This document shows, in pieces, positions 32,331 through 40,541 of a DNA stretch of 64,000 nucleotides. The translations under genes were made by a program, and so were the position numbers. The stretch lies in NCBI RefSeq assembly GCF_000472965.1, contig NZ_AXAU01000001.1, positions 539,923 through 603,922 on the forward strand, given 5' to 3'. Every line of letters begins with the position of its first letter. The stretch's first letter is position 1. Origin of the DNA: Bradyrhizobium murdochi. GTDB lineage: Bacteria > Pseudomonadota > Alphaproteobacteria > Rhizobiales > Xanthobacteraceae. The notes below the pieces were generated by a model. It worked only from the letters and a program-made list of their open reading frames with translations, was not told the origin of the DNA and ran no database searches.

Positions 32331-33407
32331 ATGCGCACCGATCTCTTCGACTTCGAACTTCCCGCCACCAGCGTCGCGCTGCGGCCCGCGAGCCCGCGCG
32401 ATACTGCGCGGATGCTGGTGGTGCAGCCCGATGGCGTGCTGCGCGACCGCACCGTCGCCGAGTTGCCGCAATGGCTGGAGCCCGGCGACCAGCTCGTCGT
32501 CAACGACACCAAGGTGATCTCCGCCCAACTCAAGGGCCGGCGCATCGGCCGCGAGACCGAGCCGAAGATCGAGGCGACGTTGATCAAGCGGCTGGACGGC
32601 TCGCGCTGGCGCGCGCTGGTTAAGCCTGCGAAAAAGCTCGCGCCCGGCGACATCGTTCGCTTCGGTAACGAGGGCAAGGTCTGCCTGCTCGGCCATCTCG
32701 ACGCCGAGGTCGAGGCCAAGGGCGAAGAGGGCGAGATCACGCTGTCGTTTTCATTTCACGGTCCGGCGCTGGATCAGGCCATCGCCGATCTCGGCACGCC
32801 GCCGCTGCCGCCCTATATCGCCTCCAAACGCACGCCCGACGATCGCGATGCTGCCGACTATCAGACCATGTTCGCAGCGAACGAGGGGGCTGTCGCGGCG
32901 CCGACGGCGGGACTGCATTTCACGCCCGAGCTCGAGATGGCGCTACGCCGCCACGGCGTCGAATTGCATCGGATAACACTGCATGTCGGGGCGGGGACCT
33001 TCCTGCCCGTGAAGGTGGAGGAGACCTCCGAGCACCGGATGCATGCCGAATGGGGATCGATCTCGGCTGATACCGCTGCCGCGTTGAACGCCGCGCGCGC
33101 CCAGGGCGGGCGCATCATAGCGGTCGGCACCACGTCGCTACGGCTATTGGAGAGCGCCACGGCCGAAGACGGCACCGTTCAACCGTTTGACGGCGAGACC
33201 TCGATCTTCATCACGCCGGGCTATCGCTTTCGCGCGGTCGACATCCTCATGACCAATTTCCACCTGCCGCGCTCGACGCTGTTCATGCTGGTGTCGGCGT
33301 TCTCCGGTCTGGACACGATGAAGCACGCCTATGCGCATGCGATCGCAGCCGGCTACCGGTTCTATTCCTATGGCGATGCCTGCTTGCTGTTTCGCGCGCC
33401 GGATTGA
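32331..33407 (+). CDS. queA: S-adenosylmethionine:tRNA ribosyltransferase-isomerase
   Basis: QueA transfers the ribosyl part of SAM to preQ1 in tRNA, making epoxyqueuosine. The 358-residue protein carries the family blocks '[19 protein letters not shown]', '[17 protein letters not shown]', 'THHVGAGTF'-like '[14 protein letters not shown]', 'TTSLRLLES' and '[17 protein letters not shown]'. Tgt, the partner that inserts preQ1, is 8.5 kb further on at 41941 on the same strand, rather than next to it. Confidence 0.97.
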   Translation: MRTDLFDFELPATSVALRPASPRDTARMLVVQPDGVLRDRTVAELPQWLEPGDQLVVNDTKVISAQLKGRRIGRETEPKIEATLIKRLDGSRWRALVKPAKKLAPGDIVRFGNEGKVCLLGHLDAEVEAKGEEGEITLSFSFHGPALDQAIADLGTPPLPPYIASKRTPDDRDAADYQTMFAANEGAVAAPTAGLHFTPELEMALRRHGVELHRITLHVGAGTFLPVKVEETSEHRMHAEWGSISADTAAALNAARAQGGRIIAVGTTSLRLLESATAEDGTVQPFDGETSIFITPGYRFRAVDILMTNFHLPRSTLFMLVSAFSGLDTMKHAYAHAIAAGYRFYSYGDACLLFRAPD

Positions 33408-33437
33408 ACCAAAGCCGGACGGCTTTGCTTGAAAAAG

Positions 33438-33458
33438 AGGCCCGCCAATTGGGCGGGC
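33438..33458 (-). terminator. Leftward-facing intrinsic terminator without an obvious upstream gene
   Basis: gcccgcc-aatt-ggcgggc is followed by CTCTTTTTC on the minus strand only; the plus strand has no T run. It therefore fits a leftward transcript that would begin between here and the divergent dehydrogenase gene. Confidence 0.6.
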
Positions 33459-33587
33459 AAAGGTCAGGGAGGAAGCGCTCTGACAATAAAGCGCTAACGC
33501 ATGTCTCTTTGATTCGGCGGCTGACGCCAAGATCGTATAACTACCGTCTCTCGGCGCATCGGTGCGCGGGAACAACAGGGGCCTTGC

Positions 33588-34889
33588 ATGAACTTTTCCG
33601 GCATTTTCGCGCGAATGGTCGCGCTGATCGGCGCCGCGGCGCTGCTGTGGCGCCGTCTACAGGGATCCGCGCCCAAAGCGGCCTGGGGCAACACGCCGGC
33701 AATTCCTGAGGCGAAGCCGCAAGGGGCGATCCCGACGCTGAAGATGCCGACGGCCCAAGGCTGGAGTGACGGGCAGACGCCGACTGCAGCGCCCAGGCTC
33801 AAGGTCAACGCGTTTGCGACCGGCCTGGACCATCCGCGCTGGATCAACGTGCTGCCCAATGGCGACGTGCTCATCGCAGAAGCCACCCAGATCGCGGGAC
33901 CGCCTAGGAGCGTGTTCCACTATGCGATGCAGGCTACGATGCGGCGTGCCGCGGCGCTCGGTGTCAGCGCCGACCGCATCACCCTGTTGCGCGATCGCGA
34001 TGGTGACGGCGTTGCTGAAGGGCGCGGGGTCTTCATGGAGGGACTGAGCCAGCCGTTCGGCATGGCGCTGGTCGGCGACACCTTCTATGTCGGCAACACC
34101 GACGGCGTGGTCGCCTTTCCCTATGTGGCTGGCGCGGACCGCATCACCGCCGAGGGACGAAAACTCGTGACATTCAAGCCCGGCGGACATTGGACGCGGA
34201 GCCTACTGCCGAGCGCGGATGGCAAAAAGCTCTACGCCGGCGTCGGCTCGCTCAGCAACATCGCCGAGATGGGCATGGAAGTGGAGGAGGGCCGCGCCGC
34301 GATCTATGAACTCGATCTTGGCGACGGTACGAGCCGCATCTTCGCCGGCGGACTGCGCAACCCCGTGGGCCTCGCCTGGGAGCCCAACACGGGCGCGCTC
34401 TGGACGGTCGTTAACGAGCGCGATGGGCTCGGGGACGAGACGCCGCCGGACTATCTGACTTCAGTGCGCGACGGCGGCTTCTACGGCTGGCCCTATTGCT
34501 ACTGGGGACAGACGGTGGACGACCGCGTGCCGCAGGACCCGGCCTTGGTCGCGAAGGCGATTCAACCCGACTATGCGCTCGGCGGGCACACCGCCTCACT
34601 CGGCCTGTGCTGGATGCCATCAGGCACGCTGCCGGGCTTTCCGGACGGCATGGTGATCGGCCAGCACGGCTCCTGGAATCGCAGCACGCTGAGCGGCTAC
34701 GCCGTCGTCTTCGTGCCGTTCGAGAACGGCCGCCCCTCCGGTCCGCCGCGGGATATTTTGACGGGCTTTCTCGCAGCCGATGAGAAGGTCTCGTATGGGC
34801 GACCAGTTGGCGTGACGCTCGGTCCCGACCGCTCGCTGCTGGTGGCAGACGATGTCGGCAATGTGATCTGGCGCGTGACCGGCGCGTAG
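33588..34889 (+). CDS. PQQ-dependent sugar (sorbosone-type) dehydrogenase
   Basis: The 433-residue protein is a six-bladed beta-propeller of the soluble glucose/L-sorbosone dehydrogenase family. An N-terminal membrane segment ('ARMVALIGAAALLW') is followed by propeller strands: 'ATGLDHPRWINVLPNGDVLIAE', 'GLSQPFGMAL', 'FAGGLRNPVGLAWEP', 'VNERDGLGDETPPDYLT', 'QHGSWNRS' and 'RPVGVTLGPDRSLLVADD'. Members oxidise aldoses in the periplasm with PQQ. Substrate is not readable. It is flanked by an orphan terminator and a repeat, so it is probably monocistronic. Confidence 0.88.
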   Translation: MNFSGIFARMVALIGAAALLWRRLQGSAPKAAWGNTPAIPEAKPQGAIPTLKMPTAQGWSDGQTPTAAPRLKVNAFATGLDHPRWINVLPNGDVLIAEATQIAGPPRSVFHYAMQATMRRAAALGVSADRITLLRDRDGDGVAEGRGVFMEGLSQPFGMALVGDTFYVGNTDGVVAFPYVAGADRITAEGRKLVTFKPGGHWTRSLLPSADGKKLYAGVGSLSNIAEMGMEVEEGRAAIYELDLGDGTSRIFAGGLRNPVGLAWEPNTGALWTVVNERDGLGDETPPDYLTSVRDGGFYGWPYCYWGQTVDDRVPQDPALVAKAIQPDYALGGHTASLGLCWMPSGTLPGFPDGMVIGQHGSWNRSTLSGYAVVFVPFENGRPSGPPRDILTGFLAADEKVSYGRPVGVTLGPDRSLLVADDVGNVIWRVTGA

Positions 34890-34891
34890 CC

Positions 34892-34983
34892 GGTAGGGTG
34901 GGCAAAGCGAAGCGTGCCCACCATTCACATTCACAAGCGGACCGATGGTGGGCACGGCGCAAGAGCGCCTTTGCCACCCTACG
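34892..34983. repeat. Intergenic repeat, family C (gtagggtggg type)
   Basis: gtagggtgggcaaagcgaag, then cgtgcccaccatt, later atggtgggcacggcg and gccaccctac; opposed copies of a gtgggca core form a long imperfect palindrome between the converging dehydrogenase and asd genes. Confidence 0.8.
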
Positions 34984-34989
34984 GCACGT

Positions 34990-36015
34990 TCACGCCATCG
35001 CACGTTGCGGCAGTAACTCCGCGATCTGGATTGCGTTCAGCGCTGCACCCTTCAGGAGCTGGTCGGCCGATACGAACATCGAGATCGAGTGGCCGGAGGC
35101 ATCGCTGAGATCCTTGCGGATGCGGCCGACCAGAACATCGTCCTGGCCCGACGCATCGATCGGCATCGGGAAATAGTTCTTCGCGCGATCGTCGACGATT
35201 CTGACGCCCGGCGCCTTCGACAGGATCGCGCGCACTTCATCCTCGGTGATCGGCTTTTCGCATTCGAAGGTGATGGCTTCGCAATGGGCGCGCAGCACCG
35301 GCACGCGGACGCAGGTGACGCCGATGGCGATCTTGTCGTCCTCGAAGATCTTGCGCGTCTCCTTGATCACCTTGGTCTCTTCGTCGTTGTAGCCGGTCTC
35401 GGGATCGATTGCCGTGTTGTGGCTGAAGACGTTGAAGGCGTAGGGGAGCGGGATCACCTTGGGCGTGAACGGCCGGCCGTCGAGATAGGCGCGGGTCGAT
35501 TCCACCAGTTCCTCCATGGCGGCCGCGCCTGCACCGCTCGCCGCCTGGTAGGTCGAGACGATCATGCGCTTGATGCGGTTCTGGCGGTGGATCGGCCACA
35601 GCGGCACCAGCGCGGTGATTGCCGAGCAGTTCGGATTGGCGATGATGCCCTTGTGGTCGCGGATGCGGCCCGCGTTGATCTCGGGGATCACCAGCGGCAC
35701 GTTCGGGTCCATCCGGAACGCCGAGGAATTGTCGACCACGACCGCGCCGGCCTTCACGGCAGCAGGCGCGAACTTCCGCGAGATGCCGCCGCCGGCCGAG
35801 AACAGCGCGATGTCGACGCCCTCGAACGACTTTTCCGTGAGCTCCTCGATCACGATCCTCTCGCCGCGGAAGTCGATGGTCTTGCCGGCCGAGCGGGCGC
35901 TCGCCAGCGCCTTGAGCTTGCGGACGGGAAAGTTGCGCCTGTCCATCGTCGCGATGAATTCGGCGCCGACCGCGCCGGTCACGCCGGCAATGGCTACAAC
36001 GGGTTCGTGGCTCAC
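34990..36015 (-). CDS. asd: Aspartate-semialdehyde dehydrogenase
   Basis: Asd reduces aspartyl phosphate to aspartate semialdehyde, the branch point to lysine/DAP, threonine and methionine. The 341-residue protein has the NADP motif 'GVTGAVGAEFIATM', the catalytic Cys in 'ANPNCSAI' (about residue 130), 'YQAASGAGAAAMEEL', and the active-site His in 'VLRAHCEAI'. The start is a GTG at 36015 with GAGGATAGAC upstream. A Thr/Lys-rich leader ORF, a promoter and an intrinsic terminator lie just upstream on the same strand, suggesting attenuation by aspartate-family amino acids (see separate entries). Confidence 0.97.
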   Translation of the reverse strand: MSHEPVVAIAGVTGAVGAEFIATMDRRNFPVRKLKALASARSAGKTIDFRGERIVIEELTEKSFEGVDIALFSAGGGISRKFAPAAVKAGAVVVDNSSAFRMDPNVPLVIPEINAGRIRDHKGIIANPNCSAITALVPLWPIHRQNRIKRMIVSTYQAASGAGAAAMEELVESTRAYLDGRPFTPKVIPLPYAFNVFSHNTAIDPETGYNDEETKVIKETRKIFEDDKIAIGVTCVRVPVLRAHCEAITFECEKPITEDEVRAILSKAPGVRIVDDRAKNYFPMPIDASGQDDVLVGRIRKDLSDASGHSISMFVSADQLLKGAALNAIQIAELLPQRAMA

Positions 36016-36052
36016 GGGTCTATCCTCTGGTTGAGCATGAATGCTGCGAGCA

Positions 36053-36086
36053 ATAAAAAAGCCCCGGTCCTTTTCAGGCGGGGCTT
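36053..36086 (-). terminator. Intrinsic terminator in the asd leader (candidate attenuator)
   Basis: AGCCCCG / CGGGGCT arms (36079-36085 and 36060-36066) are followed by UUUUUUAUU on the minus strand, 38 bases before the asd GTG. A GGGGCU stretch in codons 16-18 of the upstream leader ORF could pair with the 5' arm and prevent it, the expected antiterminator. This reading is an inference. Confidence 0.85.
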
Positions 36087-36111
36087 CGGTTCAGATAATG
36101 CGATCGTTCGA

Positions 36112-36183
36112 CTACGCGCGCACGGCTCCCGAGCCCCCGGAGGGTGCTTTGGTTTTCGTGGTCGCTTTGGTCGAAGTCGTCAT
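36112..36183 (-). CDS. Candidate Thr/Lys leader peptide for asd
   Basis: A 23-codon ORF with TAG stop starts 'MTTSTKATTKTK': six Thr and three Lys codons within twelve, then a Gly/Ser/Ala tail. No Shine-Dalgarno precedes the ATG, but a promoter places the transcript start within a few bases of it, so translation would be leaderless, as reported for rhizobial trpL. The ORF ends 26 bases before a strong terminator and 97 bases before asd. Such a peptide can couple ribosome stalling on scarce Thr or Lys to transcription of asd. Too small to assign by family; the regulatory role is inferred from architecture. Confidence 0.6.
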   Translation of the reverse strand: MTTSTKATTKTKAPSGGSGAVRA

Positions 36184-36191
36184 GGCGCGGA

Positions 36192-36220
36192 CTTATGCGG
36201 CAGAGTTCGACCGGCGTCAA
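36192..36220 (-). promoter_or_regulatory. Sigma-70-type promoter of the asd leader
   Basis: On the minus strand TTGACG (36215-36220), 17 bases, then CATAAG (36192-36197). The start point would fall at about 36184-36186, immediately before the leader ATG. An acggcttttagccgt palindrome (36219-36233) abuts the -35 and may be an operator or the end of the upstream transcript. Confidence 0.6.
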
Positions 36221-36268
36221 CGGCTTTTAGCCGTCAATTCCGAGCGTGAACGCTGTGCCCGCGTTCAT

Positions 36269-37051
36269 CTATCGGCAAGAATGCGTCTGGCCGTCGTAGC
36301 CCCGGTAAGTCCCGGACGACGGATTGTAGGTGCGGAATTGGGTGCAGAGCGTGACCATGGTCCGCTCGCGCGGCTTGCGGGCTGCCCTGGCCGGCTGCGC
36401 CGATTTACTGTGCTCTGCACCTTTGCTGTGGACCGCGCTTTCTGATTGCTTGGCGACAGACTTCTGCTTCAAGGCGGGCTTCTCGTGCGCAACCGCTGTT
36501 TTTGTCCCAGTAGGAGCCGGCTTCTGCTCCACGACTGCAGGCTTCGCGTCCGGGACGGTCGGCTTCTGCGGCGCGGCCGCCGGCTTGTCCTGCGCTACAG
36601 CTGGTTTCTCCTCCGTGGACGCCGGCTCTACGACGGCAGGTTTGTCGTCCGCGGCGGCCGACTTCTCCGTCACAGCTGCGGGCTTGTCCTGCGCAACAGT
36701 TGGTTTGGCCTCGGTGGGGGCAGGTCTCTGCTCGACAATGGCAGGCTTGTCGTCCGTGGCAGCCGACTTCTCCTCCACCGCCGCGGGCTTGTCCTGCGCG
36801 ATTGCTGATTTCTCCTCAGCGGGCGCCTGCTTCTGCTCGACGGTGGCGGGCTTGTCGTCCGCGGCGGGCGGTTTCTCTTCTGCCGCGGCCGCAGGCTTTT
36901 CCTGCGCAGGCGCCGAAGGCTGCGCTGCGGTCGGGTTCGGATTGTCCGCGGCCGATGTCTGCGCGAACGCTTGAGCGCTTATCACCACAAACAAGACACA
37001 GCAAAGCACGCCGGCGCGCTCGGCGGCGGTCGATAGAGCTGACAAACGCAT
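36269..37051 (-). CDS. BA14K-like C-terminal domain protein with EKPA/DKPA repeat region
   Basis: The 260-residue protein has a signal peptide ('GVLCCVLFVVISAQAFAQ'), a long low-complexity Ala/Pro/Lys/Glu region made of four 33-35-residue repeats, and a C-terminal domain 'LCTQFRTYNPSSGTYRGYDGQTHSC' that matches BA14K-like lectin/immunoreactive proteins of Rhizobiales. The repeat part probably spans the periplasm or cell wall like TonB/TolA spacers, leaving the BA14K tail to bind (inference). The ATG at 37051 is used; an upstream in-frame start adds residues without signal character. Confidence 0.75.
   Translation of the reverse strand: MRLSALSTAAERAGVLCCVLFVVISAQAFAQTSAADNPNPTAAQPSAPAQEKPAAAAEEKPPAADDKPATVEQKQAPAEEKSAIAQDKPAAVEEKSAATDDKPAIVEQRPAPTEAKPTVAQDKPAAVTEKSAAADDKPAVVEPASTEEKPAVAQDKPAAAPQKPTVPDAKPAVVEQKPAPTGTKTAVAHEKPALKQKSVAKQSESAVHSKGAEHSKSAQPARAARKPRERTMVTLCTQFRTYNPSSGTYRGYDGQTHSCR
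36460..36859 (-). repeat. Four in-gene tandem repeats of about 105 bases
   Basis: The protein repeats begin at 'DDKPATVEQ', 'DDKPAIVEQ', 'DDKPAVVEP' and 'DAKPAVVEQ', spaced 35, 35 and 33 residues, each followed by two more K-rich subunits ('AQDKPA', 'EKSA'). Confidence 0.8.
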
Positions 37052-37330
37052 GGATTGATACTCAGCTAATTGGTTCCCATGAATGCTCCACACGCATTTG
37101 CGGCAAGTCTGTGAACAGCGCGGCTCTTTCGCGAGCGACGAAGCGCTTAAGACCGCAAGTGTGTGCCGACTGCCACATCACCGTCTTGAGGGCTTGGCGC
37201 CAAACCGCGAAAGCGTCTTGGTAAAAGTGCAACTGTGAAACGAGACATGCTCGTTCTACAATCAAAGTGCACCGGACGGCCTAAGACGTGGCTCGCCGCT
37301 CCCGCGTGGCTCGAGAGCAGACGAGCCGCA

Positions 37331-37933
37331 TCATCGCCGCCTTGCGGCGCCGGGAGGCTCAAGGATCACCGCTTTCAGCTCATTGCCACTCATGACGACG
37401 ATCGCGAAATTCAGCCGGCCGCGTTCGCGGATCAGGCCGCCGCTGATGGCCTTACCCGACGCCGCGTGCTCGGCCACGCGGACGGCATCTGCCAGGCGCT
37501 GCCGGATCGTCTTGAGTGCAACGAGGTTACTGCGGTCCTCGGCATCGAACTCCTTCAGGGGCAGGGCGGCTTCGCCGCCGACGATCCTGCCGGTCGTGGC
37601 GTCGATGGCGTGGTGCCAGATGCGGTCGTTGTGAAGGGTCTTGACGCGGTAGACCGGTGAATCCGGCGCGCCGTCGAAGCTGACATCGGCGGTCGTCGCG
37701 CCGGCATGCAGGGCTTCGGCAATCGCCATCGCCTGGCTCAGCGAGACCGCCGACCCGCGGAAAAGCGCGAGCTCGCGGCTGACCGCCTGCTGGTCGGACG
37801 CGGCGCCATCGCCGGCCTCGTTGCGGAGCGAGGCTGGCTCGCCGGTCGACAACGCGGTGGCATAGACCGGGGCAGGCAGGATGAACGCCACAAGGATAGC
37901 TGCAAGCAACTGTCTCCATCTCGGCGCATGCAT
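37331..37933 (-). CDS. PepSY domain protein, secreted
   Basis: The 200-residue protein has a signal peptide ('LLAAILVAFILPAPVYA') and a C-terminal PepSY-like domain: 'SLSQAMAIAEALHAGATTADVSFD', 'PVYRVKTLHNDRIWHHAIDATTGRIV'. PepSY domains are periplasmic inhibitors or modulators. The ATG at 37933 has GGAGAC at a good distance; ATG 37948 is an alternative. Its promoter, about 200 bases upstream, contains a TetR-like operator matching the one before the patatin-like gene. Confidence 0.8.
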   Translation of the reverse strand: MHAPRWRQLLAAILVAFILPAPVYATALSTGEPASLRNEAGDGAASDQQAVSRELALFRGSAVSLSQAMAIAEALHAGATTADVSFDGAPDSPVYRVKTLHNDRIWHHAIDATTGRIVGGEAALPLKEFDAEDRSNLVALKTIRQRLADAVRVAEHAASGKAISGGLIRERGRLNFAIVVMSGNELKAVILEPPGAARRR

Positions 37934-38127
37934 TGTTGCAGTCTCCATCGATGAGCCTGTCTCTGCCGGCGGTTGGGCCGGATCGTCTCGAAGAAAGCGC
38001 GGCCGACCCTTTGGAGGTATTCGGGCCGGCCGCGGAACGCCGCAGAGGTACCGCTGCTTGCGGCGATCGAAGCGGTGCGAGCCCCCGCTGGGACCAGTGA
38101 AAGCGGAAACCCGCACTCGCTTATAAC

Positions 38128-38159
38128 AAAACCATACCGTATCGTTTTGTTTTGGTCAA
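38128..38159 (-). promoter_or_regulatory. TetR-type operator overlapping a promoter (PepSY gene)
   Basis: Minus strand: TTGACC (38154-38159), 17 bases, TATGGT (38131-38136). Across the spacer and -10 lies the near-perfect palindrome AAAACnATAC / GTATnGTTTT (38128-38148). The same operator is at 41795-41815. Its position would block RNA polymerase. Confidence 0.75.
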
Positions 38160-38207
38160 CGATGCCGCCGTGGGTAACGCACGTGAAACGCCGTTCTCAC
38201 GGAATTG

Positions 38208-38996
38208 TCAGCGGGAAGGGCGCCGCCGAATGGTTCCCTTAGCGGTTCCCTTGGGGGCGGACTGAACGCGGCTCGCTGGCCCAAGCGCACCGGCCAGGAA
38301 CAGCCTGATCGCCAAGCGCATGCGCTTTTCGGCGGACTTCATCTCCAGCGGCGTTCCGAACGTCGCCATGCGATGGGTGTGACCGACGACCACGTCGAGA
38401 AAGACCTCAGCCGCGATGCCGGTATCCTCGACGTCCATAGCGCCCTGTGCGACCAAATGATCGAAGAAGCGCGCGGTCGTCGAGACGGCTTTCAACCAGC
38501 CTTCTTCCTTGCCAAGTTTGGCGATGTCAGGAAAGTTGATGGCCTGCGCCGTCATCATGCGGCTGAACGCGACGGCATCAGGCCCGCAGGTGAATGTCAG
38601 CATCTCGCGCCCGACTTCTATCAGGCGCTGCTCGACCGAAATGTCCGAGGAACGCGTGAGCTGCACCTCCGCCGCTTCGGCAAGCGGCGCAAGCCAACGG
38701 TCAATTTCGCGCCTCAGCACCTCCGCAAACAGTCCGCGCTTGTCGCCGTAGCGCGAATAGACGGTGGGTTTGCTGACCCGGGCTGCTTCCGCGACCGCAT
38801 CGAGCGAGGTCGCGTCGTAGCCCCGGTCCAAGAAAAGCCGGGTGGCAACTTCGATCAGGCGCTGATCGCGCTCGATGGCGGCGCTCTTCGTCGGCCGGCC
38901 GCCGCGCGACTTCGGGACCTCTCGTCTTGCCGGTCTGGCCTTGGTCGCAGTCAATCCCATGCCCATCGATTCCTGCGCGGTCGTGATATCAGTCAT
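38208..38996 (-). CDS. TetR/AcrR family transcriptional regulator
   Basis: The 262-residue regulator has a TetR HTH at about residues 45-95: 'IEVATRLFLDRGYDATSLDAVAEAARVSKPTVYSRYGDK', followed by an all-helical ligand domain. An Arg/Gly-rich N-terminal extension ('KSRGGRPTKSAA') precedes the HTH, as in many AefR-type members. It lies between two genes that carry the same palindromic operator in their promoters (37.9 kb PepSY, 41.7 kb patatin), so it is the best candidate to bind them. No copy of the operator was seen before its own start. Confidence 0.9.
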   Translation of the reverse strand: MTDITTAQESMGMGLTATKARPARREVPKSRGGRPTKSAAIERDQRLIEVATRLFLDRGYDATSLDAVAEAARVSKPTVYSRYGDKRGLFAEVLRREIDRWLAPLAEAAEVQLTRSSDISVEQRLIEVGREMLTFTCGPDAVAFSRMMTAQAINFPDIAKLGKEEGWLKAVSTTARFFDHLVAQGAMDVEDTGIAAEVFLDVVVGHTHRMATFGTPLEMKSAEKRMRLAIRLFLAGALGPASRVQSAPKGTAKGTIRRRPSR

Positions 38997-39192
38997 TGCT
39001 CTATAACGCGCAGTAGCAGGGGCGTCATCGCGAATCTGGCCGAATTGGCCATATCGTCAACGTGAACTCGCGCCTCTCTTCCACCACGGCGAACCTCTCG
39101 CTGCCGTCTTCGCCGTCCGCGTTTGGCGCGTCTTGGTCCTGAAGCACTCTTGGGCGCCCAAAATCTTGCAGAAAAACCCACACAAAACTCAG

Positions 39193-40338
39193 TCAGGGTG
39201 CAAGCTCTGCTTTAACCTCACCGAGCAGCGCCATGCCACCTAACCGACCCAATTCGTCCGAACATTTCGCACTCTTGCCGTAGCAGCCGAATGCAACCGC
39301 TACGCGCTCCGAAAGCGGTCCGATGCGGGGCAGGCCTGTATCGCCAAAGGTGGTCATGCAAGGCACGACGCGGCGTTCTTCGAACTTGAAGTCGCGAATA
39401 CGGTCAAGAATCTGTTTTTGAAGCCCATCAGCAACGTCGATTGATCCGCCCGATTTGAACCAGTCCTTGATATCCGCCTCGCTTTCGAGCGGCATATCAA
39501 CCGGATCACCGCCGAGCTTTAGCCAAGTCTGGCCGTCCGGATAGGCGATTGGCGGCAGAATATAGGGATTCTGGCCTTTGGGTCCGATACAACGCATCGA
39601 TGGCATTCCGGCTAAACGTTGAACCTCCGCCGCCCCAAGCCGAAACAGCGCTGCGGTACGTCCATAGACCGTAAAACCCAAGGATTGACCGAGCAGTGAT
39701 TGGGTATGCCCGCCAGCCGCAACGAGAACACGCTCGGCCTCGACGCTGCCCGTTGTCGTCCGGATCGTAACACCCGAGCCGCTTTCCGAAATCCCTAGAG
39801 CAGGTTCGTCGATAGTCCGAACCCCGGCGCGCTCCGCCGCGATCGTCTGCGCCCGGACCAAGCGGCGCGGGCTGATGTATCCGGCATTCCGCGGCTCGAA
39901 ATACCCCTGCATACCCGCTGTTGATCTCAGAAACGGAAATCGCTCCGCGAGCCCCGTGTCATCATATGCTTCACAAAGGATCCCGGCCTCAGCGCAGATT
40001 TTTCCAACCGAAGCGACGTCGCTGCTTTCGCCAGAGCCAACGTGAAGCACGCCGACTTCTCGGTAAAATTCCACACCGCTTTCCGCTGAAATCTCGCCGT
40101 AGCGCGAAATCGCAGCGCGGTTCACCTGCCTCCAAAAGGCTCCCGGATCGAAACTTCGCGTAATACGGCCCTCATCGTAGTGACTTCCAAAGACGCCGCC
40201 GTGGCTCGAAAAATCTGCCGGTTCATTAGGCCCGATCAGTGCAACATCATGGCCCATTTTGCACAAGTGTCGCGCAGCCGCCGATCCGATCAGACCACGT
40301 CCGATCACCGCAAGTTTGATCGCTTTATTAGCGCTCAC
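39193..40338 (-). CDS. FAD-dependent oxidoreductase (DAO / N-methyl amino-acid oxidase type)
   Basis: The 381-residue protein has the FAD motif 'VIGRGLIGSAAARHL' at the N terminus, 'FEPRNAGYISPRRLVRAQTIAAERAGV' in the middle and 'GCYGKSAKCSDELGRLGG' at the end, where the family has 'GFSGHGFK'. This resembles the sarcosine / N-methyltryptophan oxidase branch, but the covalent-flavin cysteine pattern is not secure. GTG start at 40338 follows TAGGAG. Its codon use looks less GC-rich than its neighbours, so it may be a later insertion between the TetR gene and the patatin gene. Substrate unknown. Confidence 0.82.
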   Translation of the reverse strand: MSANKAIKLAVIGRGLIGSAAARHLCKMGHDVALIGPNEPADFSSHGGVFGSHYDEGRITRSFDPGAFWRQVNRAAISRYGEISAESGVEFYREVGVLHVGSGESSDVASVGKICAEAGILCEAYDDTGLAERFPFLRSTAGMQGYFEPRNAGYISPRRLVRAQTIAAERAGVRTIDEPALGISESGSGVTIRTTTGSVEAERVLVAAGGHTQSLLGQSLGFTVYGRTAALFRLGAAEVQRLAGMPSMRCIGPKGQNPYILPPIAYPDGQTWLKLGGDPVDMPLESEADIKDWFKSGGSIDVADGLQKQILDRIRDFKFEERRVVPCMTTFGDTGLPRIGPLSERVAVAFGCYGKSAKCSDELGRLGGMALLGEVKAELAP

Positions 40339-40541
40339 GATTAACTCCTACGCCTTGCTGGCATAAGCAGCATGAAATCCACCATGTCAGAACCGCTCCC
40401 CTTGCTGGCCAAGGCATTGGGTCACGCCAAATGCCTTATCTATATTTCCGATACTTCTAGAGGCCATTGTCTTTCGGCACTACGGAAGAATGAAACGCCA
40501 AACTTCAGAGACCTGGCCCGCTTGTTCTTCAGGGCGGCAGC

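Noticed and set aside
36460..36859. Regular repeats suggesting a CRISPR array
   Set aside because: The repeats are in frame protein repeats (KPA-rich) with no unique spacers of constant length.
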